A DNA stretch of 64,000 bases from Sinomonas sp. P10A9 (GTDB lineage: Bacteria > Actinomycetota > Actinomycetes > Actinomycetales > Micrococcaceae), in assembly GCF_041022165.1 (NCBI RefSeq), contig NZ_CP163302.1:3286001-3350000 (forward strand), in the 5' to 3' direction. Below the pieces are notes generated by a model, which saw nothing but the letters and a program-made list of their open reading frames with translations, made no database searches and was not told the DNA's origin. Both the position numbers and the translations under genes were made by a program. This document shows positions 15,420 through 23,333 of the stretch, one piece after another (position 1 is the first letter of the stretch; each line of letters begins with the position of its first letter).

Positions 15420-16550
15420 GTTGCTGGAGTGGCTCTTGTGAACGCGGCGCTGTCTGGCCGCACCCGCGAGGCCAGTCAGGACCTGCGCGGTGACGTCCCA
15501 CTCCATACATTTGTCGGTCACGCTCTGCCCGTAGACGAGCTGCGTGCGACCGGCGGCGAACTGCGCGACGTCGAGTGCCTGCGCCCCGCCCACGAGGAAG
15601 CTTTCGAGCATGACACCCGCGACCGCGTCGGCGCTGGCGCCCCCCGTAGCGAGGTGGCTTCCGATCTCGAGGGCGACCTCAGCCTGGCGGTGATGGTCCT
15701 TGCCACTGTTGGCGTGGCTCGCGTCCACGATGAGGCGCGGGTTGAGCCCCTTGCCGGCCATCTTGGCCGACGCCGCCGCGACGTGCTCCGCGCCGTAGTT
15801 GGGTCCGTCCGAGCCGCCGCGGAGGATGAGGTGGGTGTCCGGGTTGCCGGAGGTCGCCACGAGGGCGGCGCGACCGCCGTCGTCAATGCCGAGGAAGGCC
15901 TGCGCGGCGGCCGCGGCGCCGCATGCGTCGATCGCGACCTGCAGCCCGCCGTCAGTGCCGTTCTTGAACCCGACCGGCATGGACAGGCCCGAGACGAGCT
16001 GGCGGTGGATCTGGCTCTCGGTGGTGCGCGCACCGATGGCGCCCCACACGATCGCATCGGCCGTGTACTGCGGGCTGATCGGCTCGAGGAACTCGGTCGC
16101 GGTGGGCAGACCAAGCTCGAGCACGTCCAGGAGGAAGCGACGGGAGGCACGGAGGCCGGCAGCGATGTCGTGGCTGCCGTCGAGATTCGGGTCATTGATG
16201 AGGCCCTTCCACCCGACAGTCGTGCGCGGCTTCTCGAAGTACGTGCGCATCACCACGAGCATGTCCTCGCGGTGTTCGCGGGCGACGGCGGCGAGCCGGG
16301 TCGCGTACTCGAGGCCCGCCTCGGGGTCGTGGATGGAACAGGGGCCAGCGATCACGAGGAGGCGATCGTCGAGGCCGTCCATGATGGCGCGCACCTCGTC
16401 ACGTCCGCGGGCCACGGTGCTGGCAGCGGCCTCGCTGAGGGGCAGCTCCGAGAGGAGGTCGGCCGGCGCGGGAAGGGGGGTGAACTCGGCGACGCGGAGG
16501 TTTCCGGTCGAGGAGTCGATGGTGGTGCTCTGGGTGCGGGGCGGGGTCAT
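15417..16550 (-). CDS. 3-deoxy-7-phosphoheptulonate synthase, class I (DAHP synthase)
   Basis: First enzyme of the shikimate pathway, condensing phosphoenolpyruvate and erythrose 4-phosphate; 377 residues, cytoplasmic. Class I (AroF/G/H) features are visible: LLVIAGPCSIHDP, RTYFEKPRTTVGWKGLINDP, LPTATEFLEPISPQY, GFKNGTDG and the metal-ligand DASHANSGK. Such enzymes are usually feedback-inhibited by an aromatic amino acid. Here an additional control is suggested by the aromatic leader peptide and paired hairpins in the roughly 170-base transcript leader. The leader ORF ends 114 bases before the ATG. Confidence 0.95.
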   Translation of the reverse strand: MTPPRTQSTTIDSSTGNLRVAEFTPLPAPADLLSELPLSEAAASTVARGRDEVRAIMDGLDDRLLVIAGPCSIHDPEAGLEYATRLAAVAREHREDMLVVMRTYFEKPRTTVGWKGLINDPNLDGSHDIAAGLRASRRFLLDVLELGLPTATEFLEPISPQYTADAIVWGAIGARTTESQIHRQLVSGLSMPVGFKNGTDGGLQVAIDACGAAAAAQAFLGIDDGGRAALVATSGNPDTHLILRGGSDGPNYGAEHVAAASAKMAGKGLNPRLIVDASHANSGKDHHRQAEVALEIGSHLATGGASADAVAGVMLESFLVGGAQALDVAQFAAGRTQLVYGQSVTDKCMEWDVTAQVLTGLAGAARQRRVHKSHSSN

Positions 16551-16580
16551 GGTCAGTCCTTGTCCTGACAGGCCCCCAGG

Positions 16581-16689
16581 GATCCAGAGCCTGCCATTGA
16601 AATGGCAAAGGGCAAGGACCGTGTGGTCCCTGCCCTGTTGGCTCTGGAGTCGGTACGCGAGGATCTACGCTTGGCCCTCCAGAGCCAAC
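16581..16689 (-). promoter_or_regulatory. Attenuator-like structured leader of the DAHP synthase gene
   Basis: On the minus-strand RNA, segment 1 (16677-16689, inside the leader-peptide codons) is a perfect 13-base complement of segment 2 (16637-16649). Next comes a hairpin of 16625-16635 with 16610-16620 (11 pairs including one G-U), followed by a short T run. A second small hairpin is at 16593-16606, then a repeat of part of segment 1 (AGGCTCTGG, 16584-16592). Segment 2 can therefore pair with either of two copies. A ribosome stalled on the aromatic codons would cover or approach segment 1 and change the fold. Confidence 0.7.
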
Positions 16690-16718
16690 GCAAAATACGC
16701 ATACCAACGCTTGAACAT
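16665..16718 (-). CDS. Aromatic leader peptide (MFKRWYAYFALALEGQA) of the DAHP synthase gene
   Basis: A 17-codon ORF from ATG 16718 to TAG 16665 encodes MFKRWYAYFALALEGQA. Five of its first nine residues are aromatic (Phe2, Trp5, Tyr6, Tyr8, Phe9), the signature of a ribosome-mediated attenuation sensor placed before a gene for aromatic amino acid synthesis. TAAAGT ends six bases before the ATG, so the transcript probably begins at this start codon. The codons after Phe9 form half of the first hairpin. A comparable leader (aroR) is known upstream of aroF in Corynebacterium glutamicum. No experiment is available here. Confidence 0.75.
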   Translation of the reverse strand: MFKRWYAYFALALEGQA

Positions 16719-16724
16719 GCTCGC

Positions 16725-16730
16725 ACTTTA
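16725..16730 (-). promoter_or_regulatory. -10 element for the leader-peptide/DAHP synthase transcript
   Basis: TAAAGT on the minus strand, six bases before the leader ATG at 16718, with TTTGCG as a possible -35 about 18 bases upstream. Confidence 0.55.
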
Positions 16731-16831
16731 GGCGCGGGAGTCTTAGCCCGCAAACAGCCGTCCGCATGCTGGACGCCTGCGGTCGCAGAGGGGATGGATT
16801 GCGGCCACGATCTCGGCGAGGCGCCGCCCGG

Positions 16832-17932
16832 TCAGACCAGGCGCTTCCGCAGCCACACGAGCTGCCGCGCGACGTGATGCTCTCCCCCGCCCTCGTGGTT
16901 GTTGAACTGGTACTCCTCGATCGACTTCTCAACGGACTCCCCGGACGACGCCGCGTGCCCAGCGCGGGCCGCTTCCTCGCCGTAGCGGTTGAACGCCGCG
17001 TAGACGGTCGATGGCGGGCACGTCGTGTCGCGCAGTGCCACCGAGAAGTACGCCGGAACCCGCGCGAAGCGGGCGTGGTTCACGGCGTCGAAGTACGGCA
17101 GCGTCATGAGGGCCGCCTCGACGTGATCGCGGTGGCGCACGAGGTACCGCTCGAGTTCGGGGTACGGCCCAGTCGAGGCGACCTCGAGGGCGCGGGGGTA
17201 GTCGCACAGGAACGGGACGTCCGGCAGGCAGCCGACCACGCCGTCGAGCCTGCCCGCCGCAAGGCCCGCCGCAGCGAGCGCGAGGCCACCGCCCTGCGAG
17301 ACGCCTTGCACCACCACCCGGGCGGCGTCGACGGCCGGGTGCGCCGGGACGGCCTCGATGGCCCGGAGGGCATCGGTGTAGATGCGCCGGTAGTAGTAGT
17401 CCTCGCGGGACAGGAGCCCGCGAGTCATGACGCCCGGATACTGGTTGCCTCCGGAGCTCGGATGGGGATCAGGTGTGTGGCCGAGCTGGCCCCCGTAGCC
17501 CTGGCCCCGCGAATCCATGATGAGCATCGCGTAGCCGGCCTGCGCCCAGAGGGTGTTCTGGTGCGGCAGCCCTCGCCCGCCTGAATACCCGAGATAGGTG
17601 ACGACCGCAGGGAGCCGCCGCGCGGCGTCGTGCGTGGAGGGCGGCGCGTCCCGCGGGAGCCGCCGCGCGGCGTCGTGCGTAAGGGTCTGCGCGTCCCAAC
17701 CGGCGGGGAGGTGCAGCCACGCCTTGATGGGCTGCCCTCCGAAGCCGGCGAAGGTGACGTCGAAGGTGTCGATGAGGGGCAGGAGCGTCTCGACGCCCTC
17801 GAACCGCACGTCGAGGGGGTGGGCCCGCGCCTCGGCGATGGTCGCGTCCCAGAACTCGGAGAAGTCGGCGGGGATGGCCGCGCCGCCGGCGTAGGCGCGG
17901 AGCTGATCGGACGGAAGGTCGACGACGGGCAT
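16832..17932 (-). CDS. CE7-family acetyl esterase (acetylxylan esterase/cephalosporin-C deacetylase type)
   Basis: 366-residue alpha/beta hydrolase that removes acetyl groups from oligosaccharides; no signal peptide, so it should act on imported sugars. The nucleophile is in GVSQGGG (Ser about 212); the C-terminal EYQFNNHEGGGEHH holds the catalytic His region, and the GFGGQPIKAWLHLP and YSGGRG segments are typical of CE7. Residues about 81-108 form an insertion with two copies of THDAARRLP, produced by a 26-bp direct repeat containing the dispersed motif. Divergent from a LacI regulator gene, with an operator between them. Confidence 0.9.
   Translation of the reverse strand: MPVVDLPSDQLRAYAGGAAIPADFSEFWDATIAEARAHPLDVRFEGVETLLPLIDTFDVTFAGFGGQPIKAWLHLPAGWDAQTLTHDAARRLPRDAPPSTHDAARRLPAVVTYLGYSGGRGLPHQNTLWAQAGYAMLIMDSRGQGYGGQLGHTPDPHPSSGGNQYPGVMTRGLLSREDYYYRRIYTDALRAIEAVPAHPAVDAARVVVQGVSQGGGLALAAAGLAAGRLDGVVGCLPDVPFLCDYPRALEVASTGPYPELERYLVRHRDHVEAALMTLPYFDAVNHARFARVPAYFSVALRDTTCPPSTVYAAFNRYGEEAARAGHAASSGESVEKSIEEYQFNNHEGGGEHHVARQLVWLRKRLV
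17610..17680. repeat. 26-bp direct repeat inside the CE7 esterase gene
   Basis: GGGAGCCGCCGCGCGGCGTC plus GTGCGT occurs at 17610-17635 and again exactly at 17655-17680, 45 bases apart and in frame. Both copies contain the dispersed GCGGCGTCGTGCG core and encode a linker that CE7 enzymes normally lack. Confidence 0.85.
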
Positions 17933-17990
17933 GAACGGCCTTTCTGCGGTGGTGTCCCGACCGGCAGGATATCGCTTTCCCGTCTGCTGC

Positions 17991-18002
17991 GTAACCGGTT
18001 GC
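17991..18002. promoter_or_regulatory. LacI operator (GTAACCGGTTGC)
   Basis: GTAACCGGTTGC, closely matching the palindromes at 20311-20322 and 28001-28012, directly abuts the -10 of the lacI-type gene, so autoregulation and joint control of the divergent esterase are likely. Confidence 0.7.
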
Positions 18003-18008
18003 TATGCT
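18003..18008 (+). promoter_or_regulatory. -10 element of the LacI-type gene
   Basis: TATGCT, 26 bases before the start at 18035, with the operator filling the spacer upstream of it. Confidence 0.5.
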
Positions 18009-18034
18009 GTGCCCAACCCACGATCGGAGGATCC

Positions 18035-19126
18035 ATGGCCCGCATGAGCACGCGCCCCTCGGGGCGCGTCACCATCGCCCACGTCGCCGCGGAGGCGGGC
18101 GTCTCCCGCGCCACTGTCTCCCGGGTCATGAACGGCCTCGCCACGGTGGACCCCGCGATCGGCACGCGAGTCCGGGCCGCCGCTGAGAAGCTCAACTACA
18201 CCCCCAACACTGTGGCCCGCAGCCTCGCGATCGGGCGCACGCAGACCGTCGCGATCGTGGTCCCGGACCTCGCGAACCCCATGTTCCAGGAGACCCTGCG
18301 CGGGCTCTCGCGGGCAGCCGCCAAGGACGACTATCGGGTCCTCGTGGCCGACTCGGTCGAGAACCCCGAAGAGGAGGTCATCCTCGCGCGCGAGGCCCGG
18401 CGGCGCTGCGACGGACTTGTGCTCGTCGCGCCCCGCATGGACGCAGCCCGGCTGGACGCGCTCCTGCCGGAGCTCGCTCCGGTGGTCCTGGTCAACCGAT
18501 CCTCCGGGGTGCCAGGGGTGCCCGTGCTCGCCGTCGACTACGCATCTGGAATCCGCAGCATCATCGCGCATCTGAGCCAGCTCGGACATCGGCGCATCGC
18601 GTACGTGGCCGGACCGAGCGCGAGCGCGGGCGACCGAGCCCGGCGCGAGGGACTCCAGCATCCACTGCCCACGGCCGAGGGCGCCGAGATCGTCGTGATC
18701 CCGTGCGGGGCGATGTTCGAGGACGGCTACGCCGCACGCGACGCCGTCATGGATTCCCGCGCAACGGCCGCCGTGTGCTTCAACGACCTCGTGGCCATGG
18801 GACTCCTGGGCGCGCTGCACGAGACCGGCGTCGCGGTTCCCGGGCAGCTGTCCGTCACCGGCTTCGACGATATCCAGTTCGCCCGCTACACGGTCCCGGC
18901 GCTCACGACGGCCTCCGTCCCGCAGAACGAGCTCGGCGAGCAGGCGTGGCAGCGGCTCCGGGCCCTCCTCGATGGGCGCGAACCGGATCAGGATGTCGAC
19001 GTCAAACCCCACCTCGAGCCTCGCGCGAGCACCGGCCCGGCACCTGGCACCGAGGCTCCGGCTGGCCGGACGCCGCGCGAGGCTCCAGCTGACTGGATGC
19101 CGCGCGGGACGCGAACCGAGGCCTGA
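18035..19126 (+). CDS. LacI-family transcriptional regulator
   Basis: 363-residue repressor. The N-terminal HTH (VTIAHVAAEAGVSRATVSRV) and hinge helix region precede a periplasmic-binding-like effector domain (VAIVVPDLANPMFQ, QLGHRRIAYVAG, VTGFDDIQFARY). ATG at 18035 follows GGAGG. The last 40 or so residues are a low-complexity Pro/Ala/Arg tail not needed by the family. Its probable operators (GTAACCGGTTTC class) lie before its own gene, the esterase, the M24-fold gene and the Gfo/Idh operon, so it is the best candidate regulator of that regulon; the inducer is probably a sugar from the degraded polymer (inference). Confidence 0.93.
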   Translation: MARMSTRPSGRVTIAHVAAEAGVSRATVSRVMNGLATVDPAIGTRVRAAAEKLNYTPNTVARSLAIGRTQTVAIVVPDLANPMFQETLRGLSRAAAKDDYRVLVADSVENPEEEVILAREARRRCDGLVLVAPRMDAARLDALLPELAPVVLVNRSSGVPGVPVLAVDYASGIRSIIAHLSQLGHRRIAYVAGPSASAGDRARREGLQHPLPTAEGAEIVVIPCGAMFEDGYAARDAVMDSRATAAVCFNDLVAMGLLGALHETGVAVPGQLSVTGFDDIQFARYTVPALTTASVPQNELGEQAWQRLRALLDGREPDQDVDVKPHLEPRASTGPAPGTEAPAGRTPREAPADWMPRGTRTEA

Positions 19127-19127
19127 G

Positions 19128-20300
19128 ATGGCGAACGACGCCTGGGCGGGCTGGCAGCGCGAGGTTGCCGGCGCCGTCGTGCGCAGCAAGCCCCTCTTCG
19201 CCGAGCGCGCCGCGGAGCCTCCCGAGGAGCTCCGCGAGGCACTGACGGCGGCCCTGGGGGTGCCGGGATTGCGGGCGGATCCCGACGTGCGCGTCGAGGA
19301 CACATTCCGGCGCGACGGCCTCGAGGGCGCTGACCTGAGCTGGACCTGCGGCTACGGGCCGCGGACCCGGGCCTGGCTCCTCCGACCCGATGGCGCTGGA
19401 GAGCCGCTGCCTGGCGTCCTCGCGCTGTTCGAACACGGCGGAGTCAAGATGCTCGGTCGCGAGAAGCTCTCCGATGGCGCGGGGCTGGAGGGGCCGGTGG
19501 CGCTCGCCGCATCCGCCCACAGGGAGGCCTGCTCGGGCGGCCGGGCCTGGGCGGAGGAGCTGGCGCGGCGGGGCGTGGCGGTGCTCGTGCACGACGCGTT
19601 CGGCTTCGGATCGCGGCGGCTGCCCGCGGCGGAGGCTTCGGCGCGGACCGTGCGGGCGGCGCTCGCGCAGGGGTCGCTCGCGCGCGAGGAGGCTGCCGAG
19701 GCGTCCGGTGACCCGGCGGCGTCGAGCCCTGCCGTGGACCCCGAGGCCCTGCACGCGGGCTTCGAGGGCGAAGCCGCAAAGGCCGCGGGAGTCCTGGGGA
19801 CCTCGTGGGCCGGGCTGCTCGCCGCCGAGGACCTCTTCGCGCTCGACGTGCTCGGCTCGCTTCCCTGGGTCGACGGCGCACGGCTCGCCGCGGCGGGAAT
19901 GTCCGGCGGCGGCGCGAGGGCCGGAGTGCTGCGCGTGCTTGCGCCGCAGCTTCGCGCCACCGCGATCGTGGCGATGATGAGCACCCTCCCCGAGCTCATG
20001 GCCGGGCACGCGGATGCACATTCGTGGACGTGGCTGAGCCCCGGTCTCGGCACGGTGGGTGACTGGCCGTCGGTCGTTGCCTCGTGGACCTCGAACCCCC
20101 TGCTGGTGCAGTACGGGCTCGCGGACCACCTGTTTCCCCGGTCCGGCATGGAGCGCGCACACGAGCAGATCCGACGGCGGTTCGAGCACTTCGGGGACGC
20201 CAGCAACTACACGGGGGCGTTCTATCCCTCCGGCCATGTGTTCACGGCCGCGATGCAGAACGAAGCGTTCGGGTGGCTCGCGAGCAGGCTGGGGCCCTGA
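19128..20300 (+). CDS. Alpha/beta hydrolase (esterase-like)
   Basis: 390-residue serine hydrolase with the nucleophile elbow GMSGGGAR (Ser about 259), an Asp in YGLADHLFP and a His in PSGHVFT near the C-terminus. The FEHGGVKMLGREKL and AVLVHDAFGFGSRRLP segments recall the large carbohydrate-esterase or dienelactone-like hydrolases that occur in sugar clusters. No signal peptide. It starts two bases after the LacI gene's stop and so is cotranscribed. A sugar-ester deacylase is plausible but unproved; residues 189-210 are low-complexity. Confidence 0.8.
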   Translation: MANDAWAGWQREVAGAVVRSKPLFAERAAEPPEELREALTAALGVPGLRADPDVRVEDTFRRDGLEGADLSWTCGYGPRTRAWLLRPDGAGEPLPGVLALFEHGGVKMLGREKLSDGAGLEGPVALAASAHREACSGGRAWAEELARRGVAVLVHDAFGFGSRRLPAAEASARTVRAALAQGSLAREEAAEASGDPAASSPAVDPEALHAGFEGEAAKAAGVLGTSWAGLLAAEDLFALDVLGSLPWVDGARLAAAGMSGGGARAGVLRVLAPQLRATAIVAMMSTLPELMAGHADAHSWTWLSPGLGTVGDWPSVVASWTSNPLLVQYGLADHLFPRSGMERAHEQIRRRFEHFGDASNYTGAFYPSGHVFTAAMQNEAFGWLASRLGP

Positions 20301-20310
20301 GCCGTTTCTG

Positions 20311-20322
20311 AAACCGGTTACT
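20311..20322. promoter_or_regulatory. LacI operator (GAAACCGGTTAC)
   Basis: GAAACCGGTTAC is the exact reverse complement of the site at 28001-28012. It lies ten bases upstream of the -35 of the next gene. Confidence 0.65.
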
Positions 20323-20331
20323 CAGATCCGT

Positions 20332-20359
20332 TGACGGTCATCTCACGCCCACCTAGGGT
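20332..20359 (+). promoter_or_regulatory. Promoter of the M24-fold gene
   Basis: TTGACG (20332-20337), 16-base spacer, TAGGGT (20354-20359). Operators flank it on both sides (20311-20322 and 20364-20377), a layout suited to looping or double repression. Confidence 0.6.
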
Positions 20360-20363
20360 GGAG

Positions 20364-20377
20364 AGAAATCGGTTTCT
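20364..20377. promoter_or_regulatory. LacI-type operator (AGAAATCGGTTTCT)
   Basis: Identical 14-mer to 1458-1471, located at the expected transcription start of the M24-fold gene. Confidence 0.7.
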
Positions 20378-20398
20378 ACGCCATCCGAGGGATTCTTC

Positions 20399-21592
20399 AT
20401 GCCGTTCCCCCACACCCATGCCCCCTACGCGCGGGTCCCCCACATGGACGCCTCCCACATGGACGCCTCCGTCGCCGCCCAGTCCGCCGACGCAAGCGGC
20501 CGCGAGCATGCCGAAAAGCGCCGCCGCGTCCTGGCCCTGCTGGATGCGGCCTGCGCGGACGCCGTTGCCCTCACCTCCCAGGCTGCGCTCGGGTGGTACC
20601 TGCAGGGGGCACGGACCCACGTGAGCCTCGCGGGCGGCCCGATCGTCGCCGCAGTCGTGGACCGCGACGGTGAAGCGGTGCACGTGACGTCGAACGAGGA
20701 GCACCGGCTCGTGGCCGAGGAGCTGCCCTCGTGGGCGCAGCCCGTCGTCGTCGCACACCCGTGGCACCGCGACGTCGTCGCCACCGCCGAGGCGCAGGCC
20801 CTCGCTGCGGGCGGGCTACGGGAGGAGGCACTCGCCGCCGGGCTCCGGAACGCGCGGCAGTCGCTCCATGCGGAGGAGGCCGCGCGGTACCGGATCCTGG
20901 GTCGCGACGTCGCACGGCTCCTCACGCGTGAGCTCGCCGCGGCCCGACCCGACGAAGCCGAGGTGGATCTGGCCGCACGGCTGACTGCAGGGGTTGTGGA
21001 CCTCGGGGCCGAGCCACTCGTGGTCCTCGTGGGCGGGGACTCGCGCGCAGCCCACCGGCATCCCCTCCCGACGCGAGCCCCGCTCGGCCGGCGCGCCATG
21101 GCAGTGGTGTGCGCGCGGCGGCACGGTCTCATCCTCAACATCACGCGCTGGGTGCGCTTCGGCCCACGGACCGCCGACGAGCGGACCGCAGATGCCAGGA
21201 TCCTCGGGGTCGAGGCCGCCTACCTCTCAGGATCCCGGCCCGGTGGGTCCCTCCAGCGGGCCTTCGACGCCGGCACCGCGGCCTACCTCGCCAACGGATT
21301 CGCCTCCGACGAGTGGACTCGCCACCATCAGGGCGGCGTCGCCGGATACGCAGGGCGGGATCCGCGCGCCCTGCCGGGGCTCGATCTGGGCCTCGGTGCG
21401 GACGTCGCCTTCGCGTGGAATCCCACGGCAGCGGGCTGCAAGGTCGAAGACACGATTCTCAGCACCCAGGGGGGCTTCGAGGTCCTCTCCGTTGACCCGG
21501 AGTGGCCGACCGTCGCCTCTGTGGTCCCTGCCTCGCACGACGGCGCGTGGGCGCCGCAGGTGCTGGACCGCCCCGACGTTCTCGAGCTCTGA
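20399..21592 (+). CDS. M24 (pita-bread-fold) peptidase-like protein, metal ligands apparently lost
   Basis: 397 residues with a creatinase-like N-domain and a C-terminal region aligning in order with M24 aminopeptidases (RRHGLILNITRWVRFG, WTRHHQGGVAGYAGRD, WNPTAAGCKVEDTIL). Active M24 enzymes need two Asp, one His and two Glu; the Asp pair expected in the central strand is replaced here (LILNITRWV), so peptidase activity is doubtful. Such proteins recur in sugar clusters, where a substrate-binding or non-peptidase role is possible. The start at 20399 gives a His-rich N-terminal stretch (about residues 1-25). It is under the double operator described nearby. Confidence 0.75.
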   Translation: MPFPHTHAPYARVPHMDASHMDASVAAQSADASGREHAEKRRRVLALLDAACADAVALTSQAALGWYLQGARTHVSLAGGPIVAAVVDRDGEAVHVTSNEEHRLVAEELPSWAQPVVVAHPWHRDVVATAEAQALAAGGLREEALAAGLRNARQSLHAEEAARYRILGRDVARLLTRELAAARPDEAEVDLAARLTAGVVDLGAEPLVVLVGGDSRAAHRHPLPTRAPLGRRAMAVVCARRHGLILNITRWVRFGPRTADERTADARILGVEAAYLSGSRPGGSLQRAFDAGTAAYLANGFASDEWTRHHQGGVAGYAGRDPRALPGLDLGLGADVAFAWNPTAAGCKVEDTILSTQGGFEVLSVDPEWPTVASVVPASHDGAWAPQVLDRPDVLEL

Positions 21593-21598
21593 CCCGGA

Positions 21599-21735
21599 GT
21601 CACCTCCCAACAACTCGAAGTCACCTCCCACGGATGCGGAGTCACCTCCCACGGATGCGGAGTCACCTCCCACGGATGCGGAGTCACCTCCCACGGATGC
21701 GGAGTCACCTCCCACGGATGCGGAGTCACCTCCCA
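21599..21735. repeat. 21-bp tandem repeat array (seven GTCACCTCCCA boxes)
   Basis: GTCACCTCCCA recurs at 21599, 21620, 21641, 21662, 21683, 21704 and 21725, exactly 21 bases apart; the inner units are identical. On the minus strand each unit contains TGGGAGGTGAC, a near-perfect Shine-Dalgarno. Related degenerate boxes continue to about 21835 (for example GGGAGGTGACC on the plus strand at 21814-21824). The array lies between convergent genes, and no protein is supported here. Confidence 0.9.
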
Positions 21736-21833
21736 AGGGATTTAGCAAAGCGAGGAACTAGCGTCGCTGGAGAGATGACCCCGCATCGCAGAGACATGAC
21801 CCCTCATCGGGGGGGGGAGGTGACCTCGCGTTG

Positions 21834-23333
21834 CTAGGTGAGGGGCGCCGTCGTGAGCTCGCCATCGACGCGGCGGACGATGCTTCGCGGGTTCTCGTCG
21901 CGCAGGGCCTCCGGCAGGACGGACGCGGGCGCGTCCTGGAACACGACCGGCCGCTGGAACCGGCGCACCGCAGTGGCCCCGACCGATGTGTGGAGCGCGG
22001 ACGTCGTCGCCGGCCACGGGCCGCCGTGGTGCTGCGACCACGTCACCGCGACCCCCGTTGGCCAACCGCCGAACAGAACGCGACCGGCGCGCTCGGCCAG
22101 CCGAGCCGCAAGCTCGGTGACGTCCTCGTCCGGTTCGGCGTGGACGGTGGCGGTCAGCGAGCCGCCGACGGCGTCGAGCACCGCGTCCCGCTCAGCGTCC
22201 GACGCGTACCGCACGAGCAGCGTCACGGGCCCGAAGCACTCCTCGAGCAACACCTCTGGCCGCGCGAGGACGCGGGCGGCGTCGGCCATGAGGACCGCAG
22301 GACGTGCCACGCCGTCGGAGGCGTCCTGACCGGGATTCCCGATCAGGAGGTCTGCCTTGCCGTCAACCACGAGCCGCCTCAGCCCGGCCGGGAACGCCTC
22401 CGCGATGCGTGGGGTGAGCATCACGCCGCCGCGATGGGACGAGGCCTCGATGGCCAGCGCCGTCTCGAACCCTGCCTCCGCGGGCACCAGGACGAGCCCG
22501 GGCTTGGTGCAGAACTGCCCGACGCCGAGTGTGAAAGACGCCGCGAGCCCGGCAGCGATCTCTGCCGTCCGGGCCTTGGCCGCCGCCGGCGTCACGACCA
22601 CGGGGTTGATCGAGCCGAGCTCGCCGTAGAAGGGGATCGGATCGGGCCGCGCGCACGCGAGGTCGAACAGGGCGCGTCCTCCGGACAGCGAACCGGTGAA
22701 CCCGACGGCCGTGATGCCCGGAGCCTGGACAAGCGCGTTCCCGGCTGGCCGCCCGAGCACGAGCCCGAACACGCCGTCGGGCGCACCGGCAGAGGCGAGC
22801 GCATCGGCGACGACCTGCGCCGTCCGCACCGACAGCTCGGGGTGACCCGAGTGCCCCTTGACGACGACGGGGCACCCCACTGCGAGGGCGCTCGCCGTGT
22901 CGCCGCCGGCCACGGAGAACGCGAACGGGAAGTTGCTCGCGGAGAACACGGCGACGGGCCCGAGCGGACGCAGGATGCGGCGCAGGTCGGGCTGCGGCGG
23001 CGTCGCACCGGGACGCGCGCGGTCGATGACGGCCTCGAGGTATGCGCCGTCCCGGACGACGGCGGCGAAGAGCCGCAGCTGGCCGGTGGTCCGTGCCACT
23101 TCCCCGGTGAGCCGCAGGGTGGGCAGGTGCGACTCCCGCTCCGCGATCGCGACGAGCTCGTCGCGGGCCGCATCGAGCGCGTCGGCGACGGCCTCGAGCC
23201 ACGCGGCCCGTGCGTCGTCCGACGCCGCTGCGGACGGCCCGGCGGCCCTGACCGCGGTGGCCACGACGGCGTCGAGCTCCTCTGGCGTAGTGTCGGCGGT
23301 CGTCTGGGGGATGAGCAGGGCGGCGGCGGTCAT
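21834..23333 (-). CDS. 2,5-dioxovalerate (alpha-ketoglutarate semialdehyde) dehydrogenase
   Basis: Aldehyde dehydrogenase superfamily, 499 residues. The general-base Glu is in FYGELGSINPVV and the catalytic Cys in LGVGQFCTKPG (about residue 275); these contexts are those of ketoglutarate-semialdehyde dehydrogenase, which makes 2-oxoglutarate at the end of non-phosphorylative sugar-acid pathways. That fits the neighbouring 5-dehydro-4-deoxyglucarate dehydratase, whose product is its substrate. It is the last gene of the leftward operon and overlaps the enolase-superfamily gene by four bases. Confidence 0.93.
   Translation of the reverse strand: MTAAALLIPQTTADTTPEELDAVVATAVRAAGPSAAASDDARAAWLEAVADALDAARDELVAIAERESHLPTLRLTGEVARTTGQLRLFAAVVRDGAYLEAVIDRARPGATPPQPDLRRILRPLGPVAVFSASNFPFAFSVAGGDTASALAVGCPVVVKGHSGHPELSVRTAQVVADALASAGAPDGVFGLVLGRPAGNALVQAPGITAVGFTGSLSGGRALFDLACARPDPIPFYGELGSINPVVVTPAAAKARTAEIAAGLAASFTLGVGQFCTKPGLVLVPAEAGFETALAIEASSHRGGVMLTPRIAEAFPAGLRRLVVDGKADLLIGNPGQDASDGVARPAVLMADAARVLARPEVLLEECFGPVTLLVRYASDAERDAVLDAVGGSLTATVHAEPDEDVTELAARLAERAGRVLFGGWPTGVAVTWSQHHGGPWPATTSALHTSVGATAVRRFQRPVVFQDAPASVLPEALRDENPRSIVRRVDGELTTAPLT

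Noticed and set aside
21599..21735. Possible CRISPR array
   Set aside because: The units are head-to-tail 21-mers without unique spacers, and no cas genes are nearby.
21227..21748. Minus-strand frame encoding GGDSASV heptapeptide repeats
   Set aside because: The repeats come from the intergenic 21-bp array and the rest is antisense to the M24-fold gene.
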